DNA from: Ectothiorhodospiraceae bacterium
GTDB taxonomy: Bacteria > Pseudomonadota > Gammaproteobacteria > Nitrococcales > Aquisalimonadaceae
Length of the DNA stretch: 64,000 nt
Assembly (NCBI GenBank): GCA_003565775.1
Contig: PXAT01000138.1
Span: forward strand, 1 to 64,000
Direction of reading: 5' to 3'
Part shown: positions 1 to 8,619 of the stretch, in pieces
Position numbering within the stretch: position 1 is the first letter of the stretch
How the letters are laid out: the number at the start of each line of letters is the position of its first letter
The notes under the pieces: model-generated
What the model saw: the letters and a program-made list of their open reading frames with translations, nothing else
The model's database searches: none
What the model was told of the DNA's origin: nothing
Made by a program: the position numbers and the translations under genes

Positions 1-123
1 CATTTTCCCCGAATGCTGTGTTGCGCTGCTTGACCGCAGAATGACTGCGGCGCTGCGCAGCGCGCCTTGCCTCGGAAAAAATGCAATGCCAACGCGGACG
101 TGCGAATAAATCAGCGTCTCCCT
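1..123. repeat. Truncated copy A of a MITE-like repeat
   Basis: The first 123 bases closely match the right half of the larger repeat near 22.6-22.9 kb. Shared stretches include GACCGCAGAATGACTGCGG and GCAGCGCGCCTTGC, and the copy ends in TCAGCGTCTCCCT, a variant of the family terminus TCAGCGTTTCCCT. The window opens inside the element, so its left end is not visible. It lies just downstream of the DMT transporter stop codon. No transposase is encoded. Confidence 0.75.
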
Positions 124-160
124 GGCAACTCTGGCACCGGATTGGAGCCCGGAGCAAGAC

Positions 161-1057
161 TCAGGGAGCCTTTTCCTCAAGCGGCGGCAACTTGGGACGG
201 GTAAAGACGCTCAACGCCGTCACGGTGACCAGAATCAGCGCCATGCCTATAACCTGCGGAACGGCCAGGTTCTGACTGAGGATCACAACACCGAACAGCG
301 AGGCGGTGACCGGTTCAACCATCGCGACGATCGAGGCCACGGCCGGCGCGGTATGTTTCAGGCCGATGATGTAGAGCACGAACGACAGACCCGCGCCGAG
401 TACACCCAGCGCCACGAACAGCGGCCAGTCCGGCGTGCTCAGAGCGGCGACGGCCTGGTCGGCATCGCCGGGCCAGATGAGGATGACGGCTAGCACGGCG
501 AACGCGATGCACAGAATCGCCTGCGGGCTGCCGTGCGGCGCCGCATACTTGAAGCCGAAAATGAAGATCGCGTAGGACAATCCGGCAAGCAGCCCGGCGC
601 CGACACCGATCGCCGTCAGCCCGCTGGCACCGACGTCATAAATCTGCGTCAGCAAGGCGATGCCGATCATCACCACCACGATCGCGGCCCACTTCATCGG
701 GGTGGGGCTTTCCAGCTTGAGGGCGAACGAGAAGAGATAGACAAAGACCGGGGCGCAGTACATCAGCGTCGCGGCCACCGCCACACTGCCGTGCGAGATA
801 CTCAGAAAATAGAACGAGAAGTTACCCGCGACGCCGACACCGGCAATGATCGACCAGAACCAAAGGCGGGGACTCGACAGCCCACTGCTCTGGTAGCGCA
901 GCCCCAGCCAGACAAGGACACACAGCAGGCCGATCGCACCCCGGTAGAACGAGACCACGAACGGATCCCAGCCGTCAGCCATGAGGATACCGCCGATGCC
1001 GCCGGACAGGCCCCAGAAAAGAGCCGCCAGCGCCACGAAAGCCGTGCTTGCGCCCAC
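161..1057 (-). CDS. EamA/DMT-family transporter
   Basis: This 298-residue, very hydrophobic protein has about ten predicted membrane spans arranged as two EamA repeats, the usual size and layout of the drug/metabolite transporter superfamily. Members move amino acids, metabolites or drugs across the inner membrane, and the substrate cannot be read from the sequence. The start is a GTG with AGGAAGG six bases upstream. It stands alone on the minus strand, ending just before repeat copy A, and its C-terminal tail is charged and cytoplasmic-looking. Confidence 0.85.
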   Translation of the reverse strand: MGASTAFVALAALFWGLSGGIGGILMADGWDPFVVSFYRGAIGLLCVLVWLGLRYQSSGLSSPRLWFWSIIAGVGVAGNFSFYFLSISHGSVAVAATLMYCAPVFVYLFSFALKLESPTPMKWAAIVVVMIGIALLTQIYDVGASGLTAIGVGAGLLAGLSYAIFIFGFKYAAPHGSPQAILCIAFAVLAVILIWPGDADQAVAALSTPDWPLFVALGVLGAGLSFVLYIIGLKHTAPAVASIVAMVEPVTASLFGVVILSQNLAVPQVIGMALILVTVTALSVFTRPKLPPLEEKAP

Positions 1058-1257
1058 AGTTAGCCTTCCTGTTGTTGTTGGCCGACCAGAGAATCGATCA
1101 GCGTTACCTCAGATGGTTCCTGCAAGCAGTGTCGCACGCCGGGGCAAATCGCTCGCCATCACGCCCCGTCGAGACCGGTATCACCTTACCCGCAAACGAC
1201 TTTTCGGCCGCGGATCGATCGCCCCGAACCGGACATGCTAATACCCCGTCACCGACA

Positions 1258-1905
1258 TCACGGACCAAGGATCTTTCGTAAGCGCCAGCGGGACCGCACT
1301 GCGGCCTGTCGCCTGACGGCCCGGAGTTGCACGACGGCACCGACACCGGTGTGGCCCTCGCCCTCGAGAACCGGACGCTCACACTGCTGCAGAAAGTCGA
1401 TATCCAGCCCTTCGAACTCCTCGCGCAACTGGCCGGGAGTCATCGTAAGGGCCGGGTCCGGCGGCCCTCCCGTTCCTCGCCCCACCTGCTCCGGCGCGTA
1501 GGCCTCGAGAATCACCACGCCACCGGGCTTCAGGGCCTCCACCACCCGGCGATGCATCAAGCGTCGCCCCTCCTGCGGCAGATGCGCAAAGATGGCAACG
1601 ACCCCGTCCCAGCATTCGCGCCCCAGCCAGGTGTCCGCCAGGTCGCACCGGCGCAGATCCACTGCCACACCACGGGAACGAGCCAGATCTCCGGCCTTGC
1701 GCAGGCCCTCGGCAGACTGGTCCATGGCCGTCACCAGAAAGCCCGCCGAGGCGAGATGAACGGCATTGCGACCTTCGCCTTCGGCCAGACACAGGATCTG
1801 CCCCCCGGGCGGCAGAAAACCGATCTGCTCCAGCAGAAAGGCGTTGGGCTCGGTGCCGTAGAAGTAACGGTCACCCGCGTAGCGCTGATCCCAGGGTCCG
1901 CTCAT
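1258..1905 (-). CDS. Class I SAM-dependent methyltransferase
   Basis: The 215-residue protein has a Rossmann-type SAM site near residues 36-50, reading LCLAEGEGRNA, with an acidic residue ending the next strand (VTAMDQS). A later motif, LKPGGVVILEAY, resembles motif post-III of small TehB/thiopurine-type methyltransferases. The acceptor is unknown. Its ATG overlaps the stop of the upstream metallo-hydrolase gene in an ATGA, so the two are co-transcribed and probably translationally coupled. That pairing suggests sulfur, thiol or xenobiotic handling, which is inference only. Confidence 0.85.
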   Translation of the reverse strand: MSGPWDQRYAGDRYFYGTEPNAFLLEQIGFLPPGGQILCLAEGEGRNAVHLASAGFLVTAMDQSAEGLRKAGDLARSRGVAVDLRRCDLADTWLGRECWDGVVAIFAHLPQEGRRLMHRRVVEALKPGGVVILEAYAPEQVGRGTGGPPDPALTMTPGQLREEFEGLDIDFLQQCERPVLEGEGHTGVGAVVQLRAVRRQAAVRSRWRLRKILGP

Positions 1906-2801
1906 TCCGAAGCCGCCCCATCCAGCGTATCCAGCGGGATTCTGAGATACCGCCGGCCGTTTTCCTCGGTTTCCGGCAGACGGCCCCCACGGATATTCAC
2001 CTGCAGGGAGTGCAGGATCAATTTCGGCATCGGCAGTTCCGCATCCCGTGCCTGCCGCAAACGCACGAAGTCCTGCTCGGAAACCCCGGCGATATGGGGA
2101 TTACGCGCGCGCTGTTCCGCGACCGTACTTTCCCACTCCGGCTCACGTCCATCCGGCATGTAGTCATGCCCGGTAAACAGGCGGGTCTCCGGTGGCAGGG
2201 TCAGAATCTCTTGCATGCTGTGCCAGAGATCGGTGGCATCACCGCCCGGGAAGTCGGCCCGTGCCGTGCCGAAATCCGGCTGAAACAGGGTGTCGTGAAC
2301 GAACGCCGCATCACCGATGACATAAGTCACCGAGGCCAGGGTATGGCCCGGCGAGAACATCACCCGGGCCGGCAACGTGCCCACCTGAAAGGTATCACCG
2401 TCAGCGAACAGCTGATCCCACTGGGAGCCGTCCTCGGGAAACGTGGCGGGCAGGTTGTAGAGATCTTTCCACAAGCGTTGCACCCGGGTGACATGCTCAC
2501 CGATGCCCGTGGGCGCCCCAGTCCGGGACTTCAGGTACTGTGCCGAGGAGAAATGGTCGGCATGCGGGTGCGTGTCCAGAATCCGGGTTACGCGCAAGCC
2601 CTGCCGCCGGATGTAGTCCAGCAGTGCATCCGCCGACCGGGTTGCCGTGGCGCCGGACTTTTCATCGAAATCCAGCACCGGGTCGATTATCACGCAATCA
2701 CCGGAGGCCTGGTCACTGACCACGTACTGGACGCTGAATGTGCGTGGCTCGAAGAACCCCGCCACCACCGGCTGTCCCCGGGATATTCGCTCACTGATCA
2801 T
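1902..2801 (-). CDS. MBL-fold metallo-hydrolase, persulfide-dioxygenase-like
   Basis: The 299-residue product has the metallo-beta-lactamase metal-binding motif THPHADHF (His78, His80, Asp82, His83), a later SPGHT and a C-terminal TGHDY. The opening FFEPRTFSVQYVVSD and overall length resemble the ETHE1/Blh-type group that oxidises glutathione persulfide; the exact substrate is not established. The track opens the frame at 2894, but its first 31 codons come from repeat copy B. The ATG at 2801 has a perfect AGGAGG and is the better start. The gene overlaps the downstream methyltransferase by 4 nt. Confidence 0.85.
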   Translation of the reverse strand: MISERISRGQPVVAGFFEPRTFSVQYVVSDQASGDCVIIDPVLDFDEKSGATATRSADALLDYIRRQGLRVTRILDTHPHADHFSSAQYLKSRTGAPTGIGEHVTRVQRLWKDLYNLPATFPEDGSQWDQLFADGDTFQVGTLPARVMFSPGHTLASVTYVIGDAAFVHDTLFQPDFGTARADFPGGDATDLWHSMQEILTLPPETRLFTGHDYMPDGREPEWESTVAEQRARNPHIAGVSEQDFVRLRQARDAELPMPKLILHSLQVNIRGGRLPETEENGRRYLRIPLDTLDGAASE

Positions 2802-2824
2802 GCATTCCTCCTGCATTGCTTGCC

Positions 2825-2990
2825 AGGGAAACGCTGAAGTAGTCGCGCGCCAGCGTTGGAGTCCGCATTTTCCCCGACTGCTGCGTTGCGCCACCGGCCC
2901 GGTAGAACCACTACCGGACCGGCACCGAGCCTCGCCAGATGACCAAAACCGGTCACGGGCGCTGGCGCGCGACTACTTCAGCGTTTCCCT
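2825..2990. repeat. MITE-like element, copy B, 31-bp perfect terminal inverted repeats
   Basis: A 166-bp non-coding element bounded by perfect inverted repeats: 2825-2855 begins AGGGAAACGCTGAAGTAGTC and 2960-2990 is its exact complement. The interior holds a second hairpin around CCGGTAGAACCACTACCGG. Its reverse complement aligns along most of its length with parts of the 22.6-22.9 kb copy. No ORF or target-site duplication is evident. It ends 23 bp upstream of the metallo-hydrolase start codon. Confidence 0.85.
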
Positions 2991-3025
2991 ATGACTCCTG
3001 GGTCGGAAGATCGGGGCGGGAACCC

Positions 3026-3072
3026 TTTAATTCAAATTGGATCTATGGATATATATGAAAGTTATGACATTC
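3026..3072 (+). promoter_or_regulatory. AT-rich candidate promoter region for the TlpA-like gene
   Basis: A sharply AT-rich stretch in otherwise GC-rich DNA, with TTGGAT, TATATA and TTATGA hexamers, lies directly upstream of the Lgt-like/TlpA fusion gene. No pair with clean 17-bp spacing stands out, so this is a region call rather than a defined promoter. Confidence 0.35.
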
Positions 3073-3091
3073 CCTGCGGAGCCGGTCGCCC

Positions 3092-3922
3092 ATGAATCTT
3101 CTTGATCAGGGCGTGACCCTGGGGTCGGTGGGCCTGCGCCTCGGGGTGTTGCTGTTTCTGCTGGCATTTCTCGCCAGCCTCGGACTGGCCTGGTGGCTGG
3201 ACCGCCGCGCAGGCAGCGGGGCTGCCGACCGGATTTTCGGCCTGATGTTGGCCTGGGTCGTCGGTGCCCGCCTGCTGTTCGTTGTTCAGTATCACCAGGA
3301 CGTGGAGACCATTCTTGATGTCATTGATATTCGCGACGGTGCCTATGCGCCACTGGGTGGTTTCCTCGGAGGCGGCATGTACCTGCTCTGGACGCTGATT
3401 CGCCGACCTGTCGGTCGTGGCATTCTGCTCAAGGCCACCGCCGGCGGTCTGCTGGCCTGGGGCGTGCTTTTCGTCGGTGCCGGCCAGGTCATGGGCGAGG
3501 TGGACCGGAACATTCCGGACATCACGGTACGGACCCTGGACGGCGAAGCGCTGTCGCTGGCGGAGACCGCCGACGACGGTCGCCCGCTGGTGGTGAACAT
3601 CTGGGCAACCTGGTGTCCGCCCTGCCTGCGGGAAATGCCGATGCTGGAACGCGCCCAACAGGAGAATCCGGATGTCCGCTTCGTGTTTCTCAACTACCGC
3701 GAGGAGACGGAACTGATCAGCGGCTATCTGGCACGGCACGGGCTGGATCTGGATCAGGTGGTGATCGATACCGAGGGTGCCATCAGCGAAGCACTGGATT
3801 TCGTCGTTCTGCCGACGACGCTTTACTACAACGCTGACGGAATCCTGGTGGATGGCCATGCCGGCGAATTGCGTCGGGCCGGCCTCCAGCGCAGCCTGGA
3901 GCGATTGACCGTTCCCCGGTAA
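3092..3922 (+). CDS. Lgt-like membrane domain fused to TlpA-type thiol-disulfide reductase
   Basis: The 276-residue protein has two parts. Residues 1-135 form about four membrane spans with GARLLFVVQY and DGAYAPLGGFLGGG, which resemble phosphatidylglycerol:prolipoprotein transferase (Lgt) segments. Residues 138-276 form a thioredoxin-fold domain with WATWCPPC, active cysteines 175 and 178, facing the periplasm by topology. The Lgt histidine normally found in the F-H-G-G motif is not present at the matching point, and the domain is about half of Lgt length, so it probably serves as an anchor. Expected role is periplasmic disulfide reduction. It is monocistronic, with GCGGAG upstream of the ATG. 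Confidence 0.8.
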   Translation: MNLLDQGVTLGSVGLRLGVLLFLLAFLASLGLAWWLDRRAGSGAADRIFGLMLAWVVGARLLFVVQYHQDVETILDVIDIRDGAYAPLGGFLGGGMYLLWTLIRRPVGRGILLKATAGGLLAWGVLFVGAGQVMGEVDRNIPDITVRTLDGEALSLAETADDGRPLVVNIWATWCPPCLREMPMLERAQQENPDVRFVFLNYREETELISGYLARHGLDLDQVVIDTEGAISEALDFVVLPTTLYYNADGILVDGHAGELRRAGLQRSLERLTVPR

Positions 3923-4028
3923 CCATTCGACAGCGATGTGCGCTCGAGACCTCGAACAGCGAACGGCTCCGCTGACTGGTACTCATTTCCCGACTGGCAA
4001 GCAACCTGTTGCCGGGGCGATCGAACCG

Positions 4029-4064
4029 GAGGCCGTCCATGCCAGCGTCATCACAGACGGCCTC
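4029..4064. terminator. Candidate hairpin between convergent genes
   Basis: Nine-base perfect arms GAGGCCGTC and GACGGCCTC are separated by an 18-base loop, between the convergent tlpA-like and attH-like genes. There is no clear T tract on either strand, so a terminator role is only suggested by position. Confidence 0.25.
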
Positions 4065-4092
4065 GGCATCGTCGCGTTCGAAGCGCCCCGTA

Positions 4093-5247
4093 TCAGTCGG
4101 AAGTCGTGTAACCGGTCAGCTCTGCATAACCGTAACCACGGACCGGGCCGTCGGCACCCTCGCCCCGAACCCGGATCGTGCCTTCCCAGTACCGGAATCC
4201 GTTGCGCAGCTCCTGGTCGTCGACTTGTGCCTCCAGTTCCAGTTCCAGCCCCTCCCCCGGCAGGATCATCCGCCAGGCAACCGGATAGCGGGCATCACCG
4301 GCCGGACTCTCCCAGTAGCGCCTCGACTCCAGTTCCACATCGTCCAGTGACAACAGACGGCTGTCGCCGTCGGCGTCGACCAGCAGGCCCTTGGAGCGGG
4401 GCTCGATGCCACCATCATCGAGCCGCAGGTGGTAGAACATGATGTCGCGACCGTCATCGAGCTGGATCGAGAACCAGTCCCAGCCGCGCTGATTCTCGCT
4501 CAGCGTGCTGGTACCCCACTCCCGGTCCATCCAGCTGGTGCCGCTGACAGCGATTTCCTCACCGTCGAGCATCAGCTCACCCGCGGCCGCCAGCCGGGTC
4601 CAGGAATAGTAGAACGAGGCATTGCCGGGCGCGTCACCCTTGCGGCTATAGCCCGCATCACCCTGCAACACCAGCGGCTTGCGTGCCTCCAGCTCCAGAT
4701 CAAGCGCGAAGTCATCGGCGGACGCCTGTATTCGCAACGGGAACGGGTCGGCACCCTCACCGCCGCTGAGGCGCCAGTCATCGAGCCAGACCCGAAACGG
4801 CTCGACCGCCGCGCCGGCAAGACCGCTACCGCGGCTGAGCCGCTCCTCGTGCAGAAAGCGTTCGCGATCGACGTCGGTCAGCGCTAGATGCGCCATCCAG
4901 ACCTGATTGCCGGCCAGCGGGCTCGCTCGCTGCCCCATGTCCGGCGACACGTTGAAGCGGAAGAAGGTGATCTGATAACCGAATCGGCGCCCGTCGTCGG
5001 CGGCAAGATTGCCGGTCACATACCACCATTCGTGCCGGTAGTCGGGATGTGGGCCATGGTCGTCCGGAAAGTCGAAATCCCGCGGACCGGTGACCCGCGC
5101 ATAGCCCTCGGCCTCGGCCTCGCCGGACAGCGCGCCCAGCATCCCGGAGCCGGCAACATCATCCGGCTGCGACTGCTCATGCTGCGCATCACTGCAGGCG
5201 GCAAGCAGCAGCCAGACGGGGAATAGCCAGCGATACGGCCGCATCAT
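4093..5247 (-). CDS. CrtC/AttH-type lipocalin-like lipoprotein
   Basis: A 384-residue predicted lipoprotein with a short signal peptide ending LLLAAC (lipid Cys18). The mature part carries HEWWYVTGNL and SWMDREWG, hallmarks of the carotenoid 1,2-hydratase/AttH family, which is built from two lipocalin-like barrels. In several bacteria AttH is encoded beside a LolD-like ATPase and an FtsX permease, exactly as here: its ATG overlaps the permease stop by 4 nt. It probably acts at the periplasmic side with that transporter, perhaps binding a lipophilic ligand. The hydratase reaction itself is not implied, because no carotenoid genes are nearby. Confidence 0.85.
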   Translation of the reverse strand: MMRPYRWLFPVWLLLAACSDAQHEQSQPDDVAGSGMLGALSGEAEAEGYARVTGPRDFDFPDDHGPHPDYRHEWWYVTGNLAADDGRRFGYQITFFRFNVSPDMGQRASPLAGNQVWMAHLALTDVDRERFLHEERLSRGSGLAGAAVEPFRVWLDDWRLSGGEGADPFPLRIQASADDFALDLELEARKPLVLQGDAGYSRKGDAPGNASFYYSWTRLAAAGELMLDGEEIAVSGTSWMDREWGTSTLSENQRGWDWFSIQLDDGRDIMFYHLRLDDGGIEPRSKGLLVDADGDSRLLSLDDVELESRRYWESPAGDARYPVAWRMILPGEGLELELEAQVDDQELRNGFRYWEGTIRVRGEGADGPVRGYGYAELTGYTTSD

Positions 5248-7766
5248 CCGTTCTCCTCGCGCAGGGCCATGGCTGGTGACTGCCGGGAGGCGCGCCAGGC
5301 CGGATAAAGCCCGGCCAGCAGACCGGCCAGCAACGCCAGCAACACGGCCTCGAGTAGCAGCGCCGGCGACACCTGCAACGAGAGCGACCAGCCGAACGAA
5401 CGCTGGTTGATCACCTGGGTCAGGATCGCCGACATGGCGATCCCCAGGGGCACGGCCAGCAAGCCGGCAGCCAGCCCGATCAGGCCGTTCTGCAATGTAA
5501 CCAGACGCCAGAGCTGGGCCGGGGTCAGGCCGATGGCCCGCAGCACGGCATGTTCCCGGGCCCGTTCCAGACCCAACGCGGTCAGGGCGCTGAGAATGCC
5601 GACCACGGCCACCAGCGTGGCCAGCAGGCGCAGCACATGAGTGATGGTAAACGTGCGATCGAACACCTGCAGCGAGAGCTCCCGCACTGCTTCACTGGAC
5701 TGCAGGCGCACCGCCTGGCGGTCGCCCACCGTCTCGCGGACCGCCTGCTCCAGCGCCTCGGCAGAGACGCCATCGGCCCGGCGCAGACCGACGCTGCCGA
5801 TGCGTTCGTCATCCCAGTAGCGGCTGTACAGGCCGCGCGCCATGATCACCGCTCCCTCGCTGCTGCCGTAATCCTGCACCACGCCCAGCACGTCCAGTTC
5901 ACGCACCCCGGCCGGTGTACGCAGGGCGATACTGTCGCCCGGCTGCAGGTCCTGCCGGTTGGCAAACGGCTCGGTGATGAGCAGTCCGTCATCGGCAAAG
6001 CGCGTGCGCACGGTCTCTGCGTCTCCCTGCAACAGACTGAAAGCCCGGTCGGGGGTGGCGTCGAGTTCGAACACCCTGAGTCGATGGCGCTGCTCGCCGT
6101 CACTGGCCCGGGTCTGAAAGGCGGTACTGCTGCCGGCCACACCGGTGAGCACGCGCAGATCGCGCACCAGCTCCGGATGCAGATGACTGTCTCCGGGCAC
6201 GGATACGTAAAGATCCGACTGCAACGTGACATCCAGCCAGTCGGCGAACGTGACGCGGAAGCTGTCCACCATGGAACCGACACCGATGATCGCCGAGACC
6301 GCGACCATCAGGGCAGCGGCGGCGATGCCGGTGCGCGACAGCCCGATGCGCACACCGCGAGCGGCCATCCGTCCCGGCAGGCCGAACAGCCGACCGCAGA
6401 GCCACCCGGCCGGGCGCATCATCCAGGAGAGCAAGGCCGGCACCAGCAGGGCCGCGCCGAGAATCAGGAGAAACAGCGCGGCGAAGGCCGGCAACAGGCC
6501 ACCCAGAGGTAACAGCAGGAGACCGCCGCTGCCGGCGAGCAGGACCAGACCGGTGATCAGTAAGCGCGGCATGCCCCGCCGTGCAGCGCCCTCGGCATGG
6601 GAATCACTGAGTACCGCTCGCGGCGGGATGCGGGTGGCCTCCAGCGCCGGCACCGCGGCCGCCAGCACGCTCACCACGGGCCCCAGCAACAAGGCCAGTA
6701 TCAGACTGACCGGTGACAGATTGACCGAGCGCACGCTGAGCACGAAATACAGATCGTTGATGGTGCGCGAGACCAGATCCAGCATCAGATGCGCCAGGCC
6801 GATCCCGAGCAGCACACCGACTATCGTCCCGGCCAGTCCGATCAGCGCCGCTTCGCCCAGAATCAGGCGCATGATCTGGTGTCGACCGACGCCGATGGCG
6901 CGCCACTGGCCGATCAGCGGGCGGCGCTGGACCACCGAGAAGGTCATGGTGTTGTAGATCAGGAAGGCACCGACCAGCAGGGCGAGCAGACTGAAAGCGG
7001 TGAGGTTGAGACGGAAGGCGCGGGTCATGTCGGCGAGGGTGTCGCGCCGCTGATCGGACGGCAGCAGTTGCGCATCGCCCGGCAGCAGGGCCTCGACGGC
7101 GTCCCGCTCGGCCGCATCGCGCAGTATCAGATCGACCCGATCCAGGCGATCGCCGCGCTCGAATAGCTCCTGCGCGGCGGCCACGTCCATGATCAGCACG
7201 TCGCGCAGACCCTCGACGTCCATCGCGCTCTCCGGCCGAAGAGCACCGGCGACGCGCAATTCGCGCTCCGCGCCCTGCACGGTCACCGGCAGCGGGTCCT
7301 CGACCGCCAGACCCAACCGCGCCAGATCCTCGGCCAGCATCCAGACCGCGTCGGGGTCCGCCATGAACTCCCCCAGGCCACCCCCGGTCGCCAGCCCGCC
7401 GAATATCGGTCGGACGCCGGCCTCAGCCAGCGGATCGATGCCGACCACACGCAGGCTGCGACCCGGTTCGAGCGTGCTTTCCAGGGTGCCTTCGACCACC
7501 GGGGCCGATTGCCGGAAGCCATGATCGCGACGGAGCGCGACATACCAGTCCGCCGGCAGCCCGGACGGACCCGCCAGCACCTGATGGGTCGTCTCGCCGG
7601 TCAGGGCCTCGCTACTGAGGGCAAAGGCACGACCGGCGCTCTGGTTGGCGAGATCCACGGCCACCACCACCGCGACACCGAGGGCGACGCCGAGCAGGGA
7701 CAGCCCGAGTTGCCAGGGCCGCGCACGGAAGTAGCGCCAGCCGGCACGCTGCAGCAGACGGCTCAC
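5244..7766 (-). CDS. FtsX-type ABC transporter permease, YbbP/AttFG-like
   Basis: The 840-residue permease has one N-terminal membrane span, a large periplasmic MacB-type domain, three spans around residues 255-380, further central spans, a second periplasmic domain, and three C-terminal spans. This ten-span layout and length match YbbP/AttF-AttG fusions rather than the shorter LolC/LolE. Such transporters work by mechanotransmission or lipid/lipoprotein extraction. It is coupled by 4-nt overlaps to the upstream ATPase and the downstream AttH-like lipoprotein, so the three form one machine. The substrate is unknown. Confidence 0.88.
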   Translation of the reverse strand: MSRLLQRAGWRYFRARPWQLGLSLLGVALGVAVVVAVDLANQSAGRAFALSSEALTGETTHQVLAGPSGLPADWYVALRRDHGFRQSAPVVEGTLESTLEPGRSLRVVGIDPLAEAGVRPIFGGLATGGGLGEFMADPDAVWMLAEDLARLGLAVEDPLPVTVQGAERELRVAGALRPESAMDVEGLRDVLIMDVAAAQELFERGDRLDRVDLILRDAAERDAVEALLPGDAQLLPSDQRRDTLADMTRAFRLNLTAFSLLALLVGAFLIYNTMTFSVVQRRPLIGQWRAIGVGRHQIMRLILGEAALIGLAGTIVGVLLGIGLAHLMLDLVSRTINDLYFVLSVRSVNLSPVSLILALLLGPVVSVLAAAVPALEATRIPPRAVLSDSHAEGAARRGMPRLLITGLVLLAGSGGLLLLPLGGLLPAFAALFLLILGAALLVPALLSWMMRPAGWLCGRLFGLPGRMAARGVRIGLSRTGIAAAALMVAVSAIIGVGSMVDSFRVTFADWLDVTLQSDLYVSVPGDSHLHPELVRDLRVLTGVAGSSTAFQTRASDGEQRHRLRVFELDATPDRAFSLLQGDAETVRTRFADDGLLITEPFANRQDLQPGDSIALRTPAGVRELDVLGVVQDYGSSEGAVIMARGLYSRYWDDERIGSVGLRRADGVSAEALEQAVRETVGDRQAVRLQSSEAVRELSLQVFDRTFTITHVLRLLATLVAVVGILSALTALGLERAREHAVLRAIGLTPAQLWRLVTLQNGLIGLAAGLLAVPLGIAMSAILTQVINQRSFGWSLSLQVSPALLLEAVLLALLAGLLAGLYPAWRASRQSPAMALREENG

Positions 7767-8425
7767 ACGCCTTCCGGATGAGACAGGTCCAGCACGCGGT
7801 CCATGCGCGCCGCAACCTCGGTGCTGTGGGTGACGAGGATCGTGGTGAGCTGACGCTCGCGACTAACCGCATCCAGCAGCGCCAGCACCTGATCCCCGGT
7901 GGTCGCATCCAGCGTGCCGGTGGGTTCATCGGCCAGCAACAGGCGCGGGCGATGGATCAGCGCCCGGGCGATGGCGACCCGTTGCTGTTCACCGCCGGAC
8001 AGGCGATCCGGAAAGCTGTTCTCGCGATCCGGCAGGCCCACCGCGTCGAGCAGTTCGCGCGCGTCCTGGTGCCCGCGGTGCCGGTCGAAACCGTTCAACT
8101 CCAGGGGCAACAGCAGGTTTTCGAGGACGGTCAGTGTCGGCACCAGATTGAAGAACTGGAACACGAAACCGATATGGCGGCGGCGGAACAGGGTCGCCTC
8201 ACGCTCGCCGAGTGAGGCGACATCGATACCGTCGACGTGAATGGAGCCGGCATCGGGACGGTCCATGCCGCTCATCAGATTCAGCAAGGTGGACTTGCCG
8301 CAACCGCTGCGCCCGACCAGGGCGAGGCGCTCGCCCGCCGCGACCGTGGCGCAAAAATCGTGCAACACACGACGTTCCCGTCCACCCTCGAGGTAGGCCT
8401 TGCACAGACCGGAGATTCGGATCAT
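7763..8425 (-). CDS. LolD/YbbA-like ABC transporter ATPase
   Basis: A 220-residue ATP-binding subunit with Walker [10 protein letters not shown], signature [15 protein letters not shown] and Walker [10 protein letters not shown], typical of the MacB/LolD/FtsE group that drives FtsX-type permeases. The track opens nine codons earlier, but the ATG at 8425 overlaps the stop of the upstream zinc-ribbon gene in an ATGA and begins with the expected [11 protein letters not shown]. Its stop overlaps the permease start. It probably powers the adjacent 840-residue permease. Confidence 0.9.
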   Translation of the reverse strand: MIRISGLCKAYLEGGRERRVLHDFCATVAAGERLALVGRSGCGKSTLLNLMSGMDRPDAGSIHVDGIDVASLGEREATLFRRRHIGFVFQFFNLVPTLTVLENLLLPLELNGFDRHRGHQDARELLDAVGLPDRENSFPDRLSGGEQQRVAIARALIHRPRLLLADEPTGTLDATTGDQVLALLDAVSRERQLTTILVTHSTEVAARMDRVLDLSHPEGV

Positions 8426-8610
8426 CGCAACTCGTGACGCCTCTCGCCGCAACGACTGCAGCGATAGACCGTGACCAGGCGCCCTTTGCTCACATCAAAG
8501 CGGCTGTCGGCCTCGACCTGCCAGCGATGGCGGCCATTGGCGCACAGCGTTCGCCCCTCGCCCTGCTTGCGCCGTCGCTGCCGACGCCGGAGCGGGATGA
8601 CGTCGCCCAT
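8422..8610 (-). CDS. Small zinc-ribbon-like protein of unknown function
   Basis: A 62-residue reading frame between ispH and the LolD-like ATPase. It starts 9 bp after the ispH stop and ends in an ATGA overlap with the ATPase gene. The protein is very basic, with RRRQRRRKQ near the N-terminus, and carries Cys23-X4-His28 and Cys51-X2-Cys54, enough to bind one zinc ion. The tight packing supports a real gene, although no strong ribosome site is visible before the ATG. I do not recognise a named family. RNA or ribosome binding is possible from the charge but is a guess. Confidence 0.6.
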   Translation of the reverse strand: MGDVIPLRRRQRRRKQGEGRTLCANGRHRWQVEADSRFDVSKGRLVTVYRCSRCGERRHELR

Positions 8611-8619
8611 GTTCGGGCG

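Noticed and set aside
2802-2894. N-terminal extension of the metallo-hydrolase ORF
   Set aside because: The extra 31 codons are translated from repeat copy B, and a perfect AGGAGG precedes the ATG at 2801.
5550-6512. 320-residue plus-strand ORF inside the FtsX permease
   Set aside because: Low-complexity His/Gln/Arg-rich translation typical of antisense frames; the permease reading is well supported.
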